Shown in pieces: positions 1-8,394 of a stretch of 20,581 bases of DNA. The position numbers and the translations under genes are program-made. Position 1 is the first letter of the stretch. Each line of letters begins with the position of its first letter. The notes beneath the pieces are model-generated. The model was given only the letters and a program-made list of their open reading frames with translations. It was not told the origin of the DNA and ran no database searches. Source of the DNA: Helicobacteraceae bacterium (GTDB taxonomy: Bacteria > Campylobacterota > Campylobacteria > Campylobacterales > Sulfurimonadaceae); NCBI GenBank assembly GCA_030613795.1, contig JAUWLG010000002.1, positions 1 through 20,581 of the forward strand, written 5' to 3'.

Positions 1-246
1 AAGCTGTTTAAGGTTCTCATCTGCACGTACGATCTGAAGCATCTCTAAACCACCCATAACCGGCATGATGATGTCTAGCAAGATCATGTCGATGTCATGA
101 CGCTCTTTTAGAACATTAATCGCATCTGCACCGTTTTTTGCCTCGACGACTTCAGCAACATCATCATTTTTCATCAACATAGACTTCAGAAGTTTCAAAT
201 TGATCATATCGTCATCTACTGCTAATACTTTTAAGCTTTTTGCCAT
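1..246 (-). CDS. CheY-like single-domain response regulator (3' end outside window)
   Basis: Receiver domain that accepts phosphate from a histidine kinase or HPt protein on a conserved Asp. The 82 codons in the window begin MAKSLKVLAVDDD, giving the acidic cluster (D11-D13) at the end of strand 1. The phosphoacceptor is D58 in the motif MILLDIIMP, followed by the usual VMGG. The Thr/Ser and KP motifs fall outside the window, so it is not known whether an output domain follows. The start at 246 has an AAGGA-type ribosome site about 8 nt upstream and lies 16 nt after the stop of the hybrid kinase, so the two are probably co-transcribed. It is likely the terminal acceptor of the phosphorelay encoded upstream. 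The receiver assignment is secure; the partner and output are inferred from context. Confidence 0.92.
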   Translation of the reverse strand, partial: MAKSLKVLAVDDDMINLKLLKSMLMKNDDVAEVVEAKNGADAINVLKERHDIDMILLDIIMPVMGGLEMLQIVRADENLKQL

Positions 247-262
247 AATTTATTTCCTTTTA

Positions 263-3200
263 TTAAGTATATTTTTCTACGATCAAACGTAGTAGGTCTT
301 TGTTAACAAGATTGTTGATGATCTCATCTGCTATCTCATTGTGCTCAGTGTTTTCACGCGCTGCCGGATCGACCATCATAACAATCGATGTTTTATTGGT
401 TAGTCCATCAACAGTCTCTTTGAGAAGTGCATAATCAATGTCTGGCATCTCTTTGTCGATCAAGATAACACGTGGGTTTTTCACTTTAAGATCTTTGATC
501 AGTGTGTCAAATGATTTTGATGTCTCATAATCAAATTTTAATTCGTCTAGCAACATCGAGAATAATTTAGTCTCAATAGGACTTTTCTTTGTCAAGATAA
601 TATCAAGCGTTTTTTCCTCTTTGACAACAGCTACTTCTGCTGGTTCAGGTTGGACAGGTGCAGTCTCTGGTTCAGGTGCTGCTTCTGTTTCAACTGGTGC
701 AGCTGCTGCAACTTCAGCTGCCACTTCTGTTTCAACTGGTGCAGCCGCTGCAACTTTAGCTGCCGCTTTTGGTTTAACTGGTGCAGCCGCTGCAACTTCA
801 GCTGCCCTGATCTCATTAATATCGATGATCTTGTGAGACAAGAAGTGGCTCAGCAGTGCAGTAAGCTCTGCACGTACTAGAGGTTTAGTAGTATACTCAT
901 CCATACCGGCATCCATGAAACGCTCACGGTCACCTTTAAGTGCATTCGCTGTTAAGGCGATGATTGGAATGTGTGGAACTTCAAAGTCCTCTTCATAATC
1001 GAGGATCTCTTGTGTCGCTTCCATACCATCAAGTACCGGCATCTGGATATCCATAAAGATAACGTCATAGTCACCATTTTTACGTTTTTCAAAGGCTTCT
1101 AGACCATTGTTGGCCACTGTGATCTCAAGACCTAGATCTTCAAGTGTACGACGGATCAGTTTTTGGTTAATGATGTTGTCTTCAGCAACAAGTGCTTTTG
1201 CTTTGAATTTTGATGTAGCTGCATCAAATTTCTTATGGCGGATCTTCTGCGCTTTTTTATTGTTGAACGATTCAAGGTCAAATGATTCAAGAACATTTTT
1301 GATCTTAGTACCATTCATCGGCTCGTACATGACTTTGAAGATCTCTAGACCCATGTTGTCGATTTTCTTCATGTAGTACGATTTAGTGATAAGGACTAGC
1401 TCTTCTTGTGTTTTAGAGAACTCTTCTACACCCGCTTCCGTGGTGTAGTCATAGTCTACAAATAGCATATCGTAGTTGATCTGACGTTCAAGTTTTTGAA
1501 GTTCAGCGATGTCTTTGAATGTTGTATAGCTGACACCATAGAAGTCAAGGTACTGTTTAAGGTTGATCTCTTGACGTTTAGTCTTAGTGTCAGACTCAAG
1601 GATGAGTGCGTTGATGTAGCTGAACGTACCGGCAATTGAGTCATTAAGTGTTTCGATCTCTTCAAATTCAAGTTCGAAGAAGAATGTTGTACCGTGACCC
1701 GGCTCACTCTCAAGGTCAAGTTTACCACCCATCAGTTCAACAAAACGGCTAGAAATAGTCAGACCAAGACCTGTACCACCGTATTTACGAGAGGTAGATA
1801 CATCGGCTTGACCGAATGCCTCAAAGATGTTGGCTTTCTGCTCAGCGGTAACACCGATACCACTATCTTCTACCGAGAAGCGGACACGAATACGGTTAGG
1901 TTCATCGATCTGGATCTTACGGATGTCAACATTGATAGAACCGCCGCTACTTGTAAATTTAACAGCATTTGAGAGAAGGTTAATAACGATCTCTTTGATC
2001 TTAGTCGGATCACCTTTAATAGGTCGTTCAAGCTCAGGGTCAATGAAACATCCAAGGTCAATATGTTTCTCAGAAGCACGTACTGCATAGATTTCAACAG
2101 CTGAATCAAACTCTTCAATAGGGTTGAAGACGATCTCTTCGATCTCAAGTTTGTTACTTTCGATTTTAGAGAGGTCAAGAATGTTATTGATAATCTCAAG
2201 AAGGTTCTCCGAACTTTTCTCGATAATGTCGATAAATTCACGCTGCTCTTCTTGCAGGTCAGTATCTTTAAGAAGTTCGGTAAACCCGACGATACCATTA
2301 AGCGGTGTACGGATCTCATGTGACATGTTGGCAAGGAACATCGATTTGGCTTCAGAAGCCTCCAATGCTTTCGCTGACTCTTGTTTTGTCTGATCAATAA
2401 CACTTTCAAGAAGAGCGTACGCCTGTGCAGTACCATCCGCCGTATCGAGGTTAATTTTATTTGCTAGATCTGTATCTTCTTCTGCTGTATCTTCCGCAAC
2501 ACGGTTAAGAACCGACTCAAGATTTTTGATGTTACGTGCAATATCATTAGAGAGAACGATCGCCAAGAATGCAAGTAGAAGTGATGCTACCCAGATCGCA
2601 ACTGCGATTGAAAGGACCTGAATTGCATTTTCCTGAACAGTATTTGAACGGGCTGCCATCGCATCAATAATGACCTTCTCAGCTTCTGCAAGAAGATTGG
2701 TCTTCTCTGAGAGCATGGTAAACCAGATACCTGATTCAGTTGAGTAGAGGCCATCATTAACCGCTTGCATGATCTCAGCACGTTCTGTGGTGATATCTTC
2801 AAAAAGCTCTGCATTGTCTTCATCATTGAAGATCGCAGAGAGTTCTGCTTTAACATCAGGGTTTTGGATAGCATCGTAGTTGATAGAGTCAGCCTTACCA
2901 ATAAGGGTAATCCAGACATTCAGCTCTTCTGCATCAAATTTTGTTGCACGAGCAAGGGCGTAACTAATAAAGTCACGTTCGTCCCCAGTGTAGTGTTTTG
3001 CATCAAGGATGTTAATGTAAGCACTTGCAAGAGAAGCAATGTCAGGGTCAACTTTAAAGGCACCAATGGTCCGTAGCTCATGTAAGACTTCGGCTTCAGC
3101 AGCTCCATAGATCGTATCGAAGATCTCCTCAAATTCAAGTTCACCGGCATCAACGTCGTCGCGGTTGTCAACAATGATCTTAAAGTGGTCATCAATACTT

Positions 3201-3556
3201 TTTTGACTTTTACACGCGATACAGTCTACTTTACCACTATGGTCATGAAGCAGTTCATTATGTGCGAGGTGCTCATCAAATGCAGCCAGCTTCTCATCAA
3301 CGATCTCGCGCTGAGCGACCAGTGATTTTTTTGTTGTCTCTGACTGGTTCCCCAGGTACATAACCGTCATACCACGTTCGCGTGAAAGGTTACGGATCAG
3401 GTCATTCAAAAAGACATTTTCATCCAGTTTCGCCTGCAATACTTTTGCGGACTGGTAACTTGTATATGCTGTAAATACATAATAACTTGCTAGAGCGAAG
3501 AGGATCAGAATCGGGAAGAGACTGATCAGTCGCAATCTGTTTTTAAGTGCTATCAT
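263..3556 (-). CDS. Hybrid sensor histidine kinase, NIT-like periplasmic sensor, three receiver domains
   Basis: Inner-membrane hybrid kinase of 1097 aa. Order: TM1 (about 10-30); periplasmic sensor (about 31-312) with NIT-domain character ([10 protein letters not shown] near 59-68); TM2 (about 313-336); linker; HisKA with H413 in [11 protein letters not shown]; HATPase_c with N530, DSGIGV at 564-569 and GGTGLGL at 593-599; then three receivers. Receiver 1 (about 647-760) keeps D701 but lacks a clear KP motif. Receiver 2 (about 786-905) is complete: E792/D793, D836 in FMDIQMP, T869, K891-P892. Receiver 3 (about 983-1095) has D1034 in LIDKEMP but no acidic pair and no KP. An Ala/Pro/Glu linker (about 917-975), made of 14-aa repeats, joins receivers 2 and 3. 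A periplasmic H104-x-H106-x5-C112-x2-C115 cluster is present. The ATG is preceded by AGGAG, 8 nt away. NIT domains are known from nitrate/nitrite sensors, but the ligand here is not established. Confidence 0.93.
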   Translation of the reverse strand: MIALKNRLRLISLFPILILFALASYYVFTAYTSYQSAKVLQAKLDENVFLNDLIRNLSRERGMTVMYLGNQSETTKKSLVAQREIVDEKLAAFDEHLAHNELLHDHSGKVDCIACKSQKSIDDHFKIIVDNRDDVDAGELEFEEIFDTIYGAAEAEVLHELRTIGAFKVDPDIASLASAYINILDAKHYTGDERDFISYALARATKFDAEELNVWITLIGKADSINYDAIQNPDVKAELSAIFNDEDNAELFEDITTERAEIMQAVNDGLYSTESGIWFTMLSEKTNLLAEAEKVIIDAMAARSNTVQENAIQVLSIAVAIWVASLLLAFLAIVLSNDIARNIKNLESVLNRVAEDTAEEDTDLANKINLDTADGTAQAYALLESVIDQTKQESAKALEASEAKSMFLANMSHEIRTPLNGIVGFTELLKDTDLQEEQREFIDIIEKSSENLLEIINNILDLSKIESNKLEIEEIVFNPIEEFDSAVEIYAVRASEKHIDLGCFIDPELERPIKGDPTKIKEIVINLLSNAVKFTSSGGSINVDIRKIQIDEPNRIRVRFSVEDSGIGVTAEQKANIFEAFGQADVSTSRKYGGTGLGLTISSRFVELMGGKLDLESEPGHGTTFFFELEFEEIETLNDSIAGTFSYINALILESDTKTKRQEINLKQYLDFYGVSYTTFKDIAELQKLERQINYDMLFVDYDYTTEAGVEEFSKTQEELVLITKSYYMKKIDNMGLEIFKVMYEPMNGTKIKNVLESFDLESFNNKKAQKIRHKKFDAATSKFKAKALVAEDNIINQKLIRRTLEDLGLEITVANNGLEAFEKRKNGDYDVIFMDIQMPVLDGMEATQEILDYEEDFEVPHIPIIALTANALKGDRERFMDAGMDEYTTKPLVRAELTALLSHFLSHKIIDINEIRAAEVAAAAPVKPKAAAKVAAAAPVETEVAAEVAAAAPVETEAAPEPETAPVQPEPAEVAVVKEEKTLDIILTKKSPIETKLFSMLLDELKFDYETSKSFDTLIKDLKVKNPRVILIDKEMPDIDYALLKETVDGLTNKTSIVMMVDPAARENTEHNEIADEIINNLVNKDLLRLIVEKYT
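681..807 (-). repeat. 42-bp tandem repeat (three units) inside the hybrid kinase linker
   Basis: Three consecutive units of 42 bp (about 682-723, 724-765, 766-807) encode a 14-aa pattern AxVAAAAPVxxxxA in the linker between receivers 2 and 3. The units differ by a few substitutions, mainly in the VETE/VKPK portion. The period is a multiple of three, so copy-number change would keep the frame and only alter linker length. Confidence 0.85.
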
Positions 3557-3572
3557 TGACGTAACTCCTGTT

Positions 3573-5300
3573 TTATAATTGGTTTATATAGCCGTAAAAC
3601 TCTTGTATAGCGGCTTTTGCTTGGTTCTCTTCATTACTTGTGATCAATGTTTGAAGTGCATCGGATATATCTTTGATACGAAGGTTGTCACTCACCCCTT
3701 TAAGTTGGGTAGCATAACCTTTGCAGCGCATTAGATCTGAAGACGCGATGACATCGTTTAACTTGCTTTTCATCTCGTTAGCTTCAATAATATAATCATC
3801 TATCAAGGCGCCAACAAGATCAGCACTTAGACCGATTTCAGCTGCGGCGGTATTGACATCATAAGTTAGAACAGGGGTGTTCTCAATGTCGTCAGTTTCT
3901 TCCGGCTCAAAATCTTGAATATCTGAAATGATCTCTTCTTCATCGTCAAGGACGATGAGAGGCTCATTACCCTTTTCTGCTACAAGACCAAAATCATATA
4001 TGTCAGAACTGTCATCCATAGTGGTCGTTACTGGTTCTGTCTCTTGATAAGGTGTGTCCAGCAGTACAGGTTCTGAAGATGCTTCTTCCTCATCAAGTTC
4101 AGGAAGATTCAATGGTTGAATGATCTCTTCCTCTTGAACCTGCTCAAATTTAGGTGTCAGGTCGTATAAGTCTTCTTCAACAGGTTTCTCAAGCTCACGT
4201 TTGACCTCTTCAATATCTTTACCTTCAAGTTTGGCAATGGTGATATAGAATTTTTTCAGATTTGCTTCACACTCTTTGATGTCGGATGTCTCATTAACAT
4301 TTCTAAGGACCTCAAAAGAGTCCTCTATGCGAAGGTTGGCTGCAACGCCTTTGATTTTATGTGAAAGAACTTTGATATTGTCAAAGTCTGTATCATTAAT
4401 AGATCTGAATAATTGATCTTTAAATTCATGTGCCTGTTTGATAAAATCACCGATAAACTCTTCAATAAGGTCAACAGGTAGTCCAAGTTCATCTGCTGCG
4501 ATCTGCGGGTCATAGACATAGTCATCACTAATCTCTAAGTCTGCAAGATATGCTTTGTCTTCTTCACTCAGATACGCTCCAAGCATTGGGGTGCTTTGCT
4601 CTTCTTGAATGTTGTCAAAGGCAGACCCGCCTTCGATTGAAAAGGCTGGTGCAGCCTCTATAAATTCCGGTACAGTTTCTGTATGTTGCTCTTCTTGCAC
4701 CTCTTCTTCGTCATGGAAAAAGATATCAAGCTCTTCTTCAATAGGCGTTGAGACTTGTGGTGCGCTCTGCTCATCTTGGATGAAGACATCTTCATCCAAA
4801 GTCAATGGTGCTTGCTCTTGTCTCTCCTCTACTACAGGTTCGATCTCAATGGCCGGCTGCGGTGTAGGAACAGGCTCTGCTGCTCTTTGACTCGTTTCTG
4901 ACGGTGCATTAAACTCTTTAGTTTCAAGGTTGAATGGTGTCGGTGTCGGCTCTGGCCGCTCTGAAGCATCGAGCTGATAGTTCTGAACATTTTTAAGTTT
5001 GATCAAGAAGGCATCTTCATCGGGTGCCTTGTTAAGATGCAGCGTCCCAATATCGATCGTTGCAGAAAAGGCTTTGGACTTACCTGCAATGATGACTTTG
5101 GCATCATCTGATTCAGCATGCATCACAAAATCGATCCAAGGAAAGTTGGTGAAATTGTGGATGTAACCCGGTTTTTTTACAAAAAGTTCGGCAACATCTC
5201 TATGTTCGTGAATAAGGTCTTCGAATCGTTCATAACCGAGAAGTTCTAAGCTCTCCTGATCAATTCCGATAAATTCTTTGTTGTGGTCGTAAATTAGCAC
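3573..5300 (-). CDS. PAS-like / tandem HPt phosphotransfer protein
   Basis: Predicted cytoplasmic protein of 575 aa with no membrane segment. Residues 1-108 look like a PAS-type fold. Residues 110-250 are a low-complexity Glu/Pro/Gln-rich linker. Residues about 263-359 form an HPt domain with the phosphoacceptor H314 in [15 protein letters not shown] second acidic linker (about 372-478) follows. Residues about 480-575 are a second HPt copy with the same spacing ([14 protein letters not shown]), in which T531 occupies the His position. One active and one inactive HPt are therefore predicted. The start is GTG with AAGGAG 5 nt upstream, and that Shine-Dalgarno overlaps the stop of the PAS gene. 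The stop lies 16 nt before the hybrid kinase. It probably passes phosphate between the kinase receivers and the downstream response regulator. Domain assignment is by eye; the PAS call is the weakest part. Confidence 0.85.
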   Translation of the reverse strand: MLIYDHNKEFIGIDQESLELLGYERFEDLIHEHRDVAELFVKKPGYIHNFTNFPWIDFVMHAESDDAKVIIAGKSKAFSATIDIGTLHLNKAPDEDAFLIKLKNVQNYQLDASERPEPTPTPFNLETKEFNAPSETSQRAAEPVPTPQPAIEIEPVVEERQEQAPLTLDEDVFIQDEQSAPQVSTPIEEELDIFFHDEEEVQEEQHTETVPEFIEAAPAFSIEGGSAFDNIQEEQSTPMLGAYLSEEDKAYLADLEISDDYVYDPQIAADELGLPVDLIEEFIGDFIKQAHEFKDQLFRSINDTDFDNIKVLSHKIKGVAANLRIEDSFEVLRNVNETSDIKECEANLKKFYITIAKLEGKDIEEVKRELEKPVEEDLYDLTPKFEQVQEEEIIQPLNLPELDEEEASSEPVLLDTPYQETEPVTTTMDDSSDIYDFGLVAEKGNEPLIVLDDEEEIISDIQDFEPEETDDIENTPVLTYDVNTAAAEIGLSADLVGALIDDYIIEANEMKSKLNDVIASSDLMRCKGYATQLKGVSDNLRIKDISDALQTLITSNEENQAKAAIQEFYGYINQL

Positions 5301-5309
5301 ATAATCTCC

Positions 5310-5723
5310 TTAGTTCTCTTTTTCTAACATCGTTTTATATATCTCTACGACTTCATCAATGTTCTTACGGCCAGCCGGTTTACGTGCGGCGATGTAACCG
5401 GTGATGTTGTCATCATCGTCACGAATAGGTGAGATCTCAGTATACACCCAGTAGTAGAGCCCATCTTTTCGCAGGTTTTTCACGATACCATTCCAAGATT
5501 CTCCGCCTTTGATCGTCTCCCACATCTGAGCGAATGCAGCTTTTGGCATGTCAGGGTGACGAATGATGTTGTGCGGTTGCCCTTTGAGCTCAGCAGGCGT
5601 ATAACCAGAGATCTCACAGAACTTACGATTGGCAAAAGTGATGACACCTTTTGTATCTGTTTGACTGATGATCGCACGTCCTTCAAAGATGTACTCTTCG
5701 TCAATAGCGTCAGGTCTTTCCAT
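5310..5723 (-). CDS. Stand-alone PAS domain protein, Aer/CetB-like
   Basis: A 137-aa protein that is essentially one PAS domain. The hallmark of the Aer/CetB redox-taxis class is clear: ANRKFCEISGY (about 31-41), then NIIRHPDMP (52-60), MWETIKGGESWNGIVKN (67-83) and KDG before the final strands. Aer binds FAD through this type of PAS fold, and in Campylobacter the partner of CetB is a separate membrane-bound transducer. Here no chemoreceptor lies beside the gene; it is first in the kinase operon and may feed a redox signal to it. GAGG lies 7 nt before the ATG. The gene starts about 38 bp from the end of the inverted-repeat element at 5761-5972, so its promoter lies in or beside that element. 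FAD binding and partner are inferred. Confidence 0.9.
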   Translation of the reverse strand: MERPDAIDEEYIFEGRAIISQTDTKGVITFANRKFCEISGYTPAELKGQPHNIIRHPDMPKAAFAQMWETIKGGESWNGIVKNLRKDGLYYWVYTEISPIRDDDDNITGYIAARKPAGRKNIDEVVEIYKTMLEKEN

Positions 5724-5760
5724 TATAGAACCTCATATTTTTCAAATACTCGAATAAAAG

Positions 5761-5972
5761 GGCACCTCTAAAAACTCTAGTCAGTCTCAGCGATAGAGAG
5801 AAATTCATAATCAAGGCGTAGCTTTTAACCTTGGCCAAAGCTAAGGTGAAAAGCTGCAACGATATCTCCCATAAAAGTACTAAATGTACTTTTATGGGAG
5901 TAAAGTCATATTAATAGCCTACAATTGTATTTCTCTCTATCGCTGAGACTGACTATGGTTTTTAGAGGTGCC
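5761..5972. repeat. 212-bp MITE-like nested inverted-repeat element
   Basis: The ends are 44-bp inverted repeats (5761-5804 and 5929-5972) that match at all but two positions, starting GGCACCTCTAAAAAC and ending in its complement. Inside are two more stem-loops. One is at 5818-5857 (15-bp arms with 2 mismatches). The other is at 5866-5900, with perfect 15-bp arms around a TAAAT loop. No open reading frame of note is present. The long terminal repeats, small size and lack of coding content fit a non-autonomous transposable element or a palindromic extragenic unit. No convincing target-site duplication was seen. It separates the start of the PAS-gene operon from the 3' end of uvrC. Confidence 0.75.
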
Positions 5973-5978
5973 TTAAAG

Positions 5979-6035
5979 TTGGGAATCTCTAAAAACTTAA
6001 ATGTTGAAATTTCTAAATATTCCCAAGTTTTTGGG
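5979..6035. repeat. Short inverted repeats downstream of uvrC, possible weak terminator
   Basis: TTGGGAAT (5979-5986) is mirrored by ATTCCCAA (6019-6026), and CCCAA/TTGGG forms a small hairpin at 6022-6035. The first segment also carries CTCTAAAAACTT, repeating the outer motif of the neighbouring element. It could terminate uvrC transcription or be a remnant of a second element copy. The remaining sequence to 6075 is AT-rich with nothing else recognised. Confidence 0.35.
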
Positions 6036-6075
6036 AGTTGTGGGTAAATATATCATAATTAAAAGCAAATATAAC

Positions 6076-7917
6076 TTATTTATATAGCATCTTGATTTTT
6101 TTTGCATCACTATGGTTCAGTATGGTTGCAATATCTTCTTGTGATGCACTTTTTAACGCATAAAAGGTTCCAAAATGTTGCAGTAGTTTGACTACTTTTG
6201 CTTGTGAAATACCGTGAGTGTTTAACAGTTTAGACTCTTGGTCGCGTTTGAGTTTGGTCTTTTTATGAAAGGTGATGGCGTATCGATGCGCTTCATCACG
6301 AAGACGCTGCATCCATTGTAGGCGTTTGTCCGAGGGTGTGAGTTTAAAACTCTCTTTTACAGTGTGAAGCTGATCGTGGGCACTCCCTTTGGCTCGGTGG
6401 GACTTGGCGTCGATCTTCTCTTATGAGATGGCGATGACATCAAGATTGACACCGGCAGAGTCAAGAAGATCTTTTGCCAGTGTTAAAAGAGTGGTACCTC
6501 CATCGATAAGCCAAAGATCCGGTGGCGGATTACTCTCAAAACCTTCAATACGACGGGTGAGTGTCTCTCGCATCTGTCCATATTCATCACGTGATTCAAG
6601 GTGGTAATGACGGTATCCTGACTTGTCAAAGTTTTCACCATCAAAGGCGATCATGCCCCCAACGGTTGCTTCACCTGCCATATGTGAGTTGTCAAAGGCT
6701 TCGATTCTGCGGGGTAGACACTCTAGTGAAAGCAGCTCTTGGAGCTGTTTTACCGGGGTTGCAATATTGTCGTCTCTTTTTTGACGCAAGAGTTCAGCTG
6801 CATTGGTCAAAGCGAGTTCGATCAGATGTTTTTTGTTGCCGCGTTGAGGCAGGGTGATGGTCGCTTTTTTCTCGAAGAGAAGAGAGAGATGTTCCTGAAG
6901 AAGTGTTTTTTCTCTGAAGTCATGAGCCACCAGGATCGGTGCGATAACCGGCGGCTTCTCCTGCCCATAAAACTCGAGTATGGCACGCTCATACGCCTCA
7001 TCGATATCGAAGCCGCTGTTAATGTTAATATAGCCGTGTGTAGAGGAGATGATCTTGCCTGAGCGCATAAAGAGCCGCACTACAGCAGCGCGTTGATCAT
7101 TATAGCTGATGGCAAAGATGTCATAGTTCTCTGTTGACGCAAGATCTATCTGAGAGATCAGTTCACTTTTAGCAATACGTTCAATACGATCACGAAGTTG
7201 ACCCGCCTCTTCAAAGCGTAGGTTTTCAGCATAAAACTCCATCCTCTCTTTCAGCTTTGCAATCAACACTTTTTTATTTTCTATGTAGTGTATTGCATCT
7301 TCTACAATACTACTGTAGAGCTCTTTGGAGACCTCTTTTTCACAAGGGGCAAGGCACTGATCCATCTGGTAGTAGAGGCATGCTTTTTTGCCTTTGAGAC
7401 AGCTCTTTTTCTGAACTAACTTGCAAAGTTCGTAGATCGAATCTAAAATGTCGCGTGCACCGACAGAGTAGGGACCAAAGTACTGGATATTTTTACCTTT
7501 GAGGACTTTACGTGTGATCTCAAATCGAGGATAGTTCTCAATGGTATCGATATAGATGTACGGGTAGGTCTTATCATCACGCAGTAATATATTGTATTTT
7601 GGTTTGAGCTGCTTAATTAGCGAGTTTTCTAAAATAAGAGCATCATGTTCACTGTTGACAACGATGTAGTGCATGGATGTGGTCTCGCTAAGCATCTTAA
7701 CAATTCGAGGTGACAGTTTTGGGTTCGGTCGCAGTTCAGGCGTGAATAAGAAGTAGCTTTTTACTCTGTTAAAAAGGTTCTTTGCCTTACCTATGTATAG
7801 TAATTTGTTGTTTTTATCAAAATATTGGTAGATGCCGGGTGATTTGGGAAGGTTCTTAATTTTGTCGATCATGGATGCTGGCACGTATCTTTTCAATAAT
7901 ATTATGGAGTTTTTCAT
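6076..7917 (-). pseudogene. uvrC: UvrC, excinuclease ABC subunit C, interrupted by an in-frame TAA
   Basis: UvrC makes both incisions of UvrABC nucleotide excision repair. The first open stretch (7917 to 6421, 498 aa) holds the GIY-YIG nuclease ([14 protein letters not shown]), a Cys-rich stretch ([15 protein letters not shown]), the UVR motif ([15 protein letters not shown]) and the start of the RNase H-like nuclease with D409 (EAFDNSH), D444 and D472 (LIDGG). It ends at TAA (6421-6423) directly after VIAIS. The same frame continues without shift as [12 protein letters not shown] and then RDEAHRYAI, with the expected catalytic His, and a HhH-like C terminus ending at 6076. One base change would restore a normal protein of about 598 aa. 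The ATG at 7872 ([13 protein letters not shown]) fits the family start better than 7917 and overlaps the upstream gene by 17 nt. Truncation, readthrough and sequencing error are all possible. Confidence 0.9.
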
Positions 7918-8299
7918 TTTTTACAGAATTTTCAAAATCACCGGCTGCACGCTCTTGATACGGGGCAGATGTCTCTTTTTTGACCTCTGTCACTTTACGT
8001 ACCGGTTTATGGGAGACATAGGCTCGAATATCCTCAAAATCCAACTCTTGACATTTTTGCGGCGGATGAAGTTTTAAAGGCGTTTTAATTGAAGCGATGA
8101 TAATATCGAACTCTTGTTTAGCGCCGGGATGGCTGAGAACAAAGTAGAGTACCTTATGCTTGACATAGGCAAAACTGACCATCGTTTGCAGATGAGGCGG
8201 CAGGAGTGCTTTAATGGTGTCAATACATTGGTGTTGTGCTAATTTTTTATATTGGGGTTGATTAACGATATGCGAGAGAACCTGAGCCGAATTTTTCAT
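7856..8299 (-). CDS. DUF721/DciA-like protein
   Basis: A 147-aa protein. The N-terminal 80 residues ([34 protein letters not shown] region) resemble the DUF721 fold, whose bacterial members include the helicase-loading protein DciA. The C-terminal half is charged and probably disordered. It lies directly upstream of uvrC and overlaps its likely start by 17 nt, so the two are probably translationally coupled. Its ATG lies inside the plus-strand lipoprotein gene (30-nt head-to-head overlap). No membrane segment or signal peptide is seen. The family assignment rests on pattern similarity only; if it fails, the protein is hypothetical. Confidence 0.75.
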   Translation of the reverse strand: MKNSAQVLSHIVNQPQYKKLAQHQCIDTIKALLPPHLQTMVSFAYVKHKVLYFVLSHPGAKQEFDIIIASIKTPLKLHPPQKCQELDFEDIRAYVSHKPVRKVTEVKKETSAPYQERAAGDFENSVKNEKLHNIIEKIRASIHDRQN

Positions 8300-8389
8300 G
8301 CAGTGATTATAACAGTTAGCTTATTAACTTTTGCAGGCTGCGGCTATAAAGATGACCCCTTTTACACGCCGTCTGCGCAAGAGAAGTAG
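8270..8389 (+). CDS. Small lipoprotein (39 aa), LptM/YifL-like N terminus
   Basis: Short reading frame with a complete lipoprotein signal: Arg residues in the n-region (R2, R7), a hydrophobic stretch AVIITVSLLTF, and the lipobox FAGC with C24 as the predicted lipidated residue. The mature peptide would be only about 16 residues (CGYKDDPFYTPSAQEK). The Cys-Gly-x-Lys-x-x-x-Phe/Tyr pattern right after the lipobox recalls the LptM (YifL) family, whose N terminus reads CGLKGPLYFPP and which assists assembly of LptD. The gene ends 5 nt before the first ATG of nadB and is probably co-transcribed with it. Its 5' end overlaps the divergent DUF721-like gene by 30 nt. A GTG at 8302 would remove the basic residues, so ATG at 8270 is preferred. 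The LptM link is suggestive, not proven. Confidence 0.65.
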   Translation: MRENLSRIFHAVIITVSLLTFAGCGYKDDPFYTPSAQEK

Positions 8390-8394
8390 GTGAT

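Noticed and set aside
621..880. Several overlapping 60-76 aa frames on both strands within the kinase linker
   Set aside because: They arise from the 42-bp GC-richer tandem repeat of the kinase linker; only the kinase frame shows domain conservation.
1870..2436. 188-aa minus-strand frame inside the kinase in another phase
   Set aside because: Overlaps the HisKA/HATPase core that carries clear H, N and G boxes; the composition (Leu/Ser/Arg) is typical of a shadow frame.
5761..5972. CRISPR-like or attachment-site explanation for the repeats
   Set aside because: The repeats are inverted, not direct with spacers, and no integrase or cas gene is nearby.
6076..6312. Separate 78-aa gene starting at ATG 6312
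   Set aside because: It is in the same frame as uvrC and is the conserved UvrC C terminus, so it is treated as part of the interrupted uvrC; internal re-initiation cannot be excluded.
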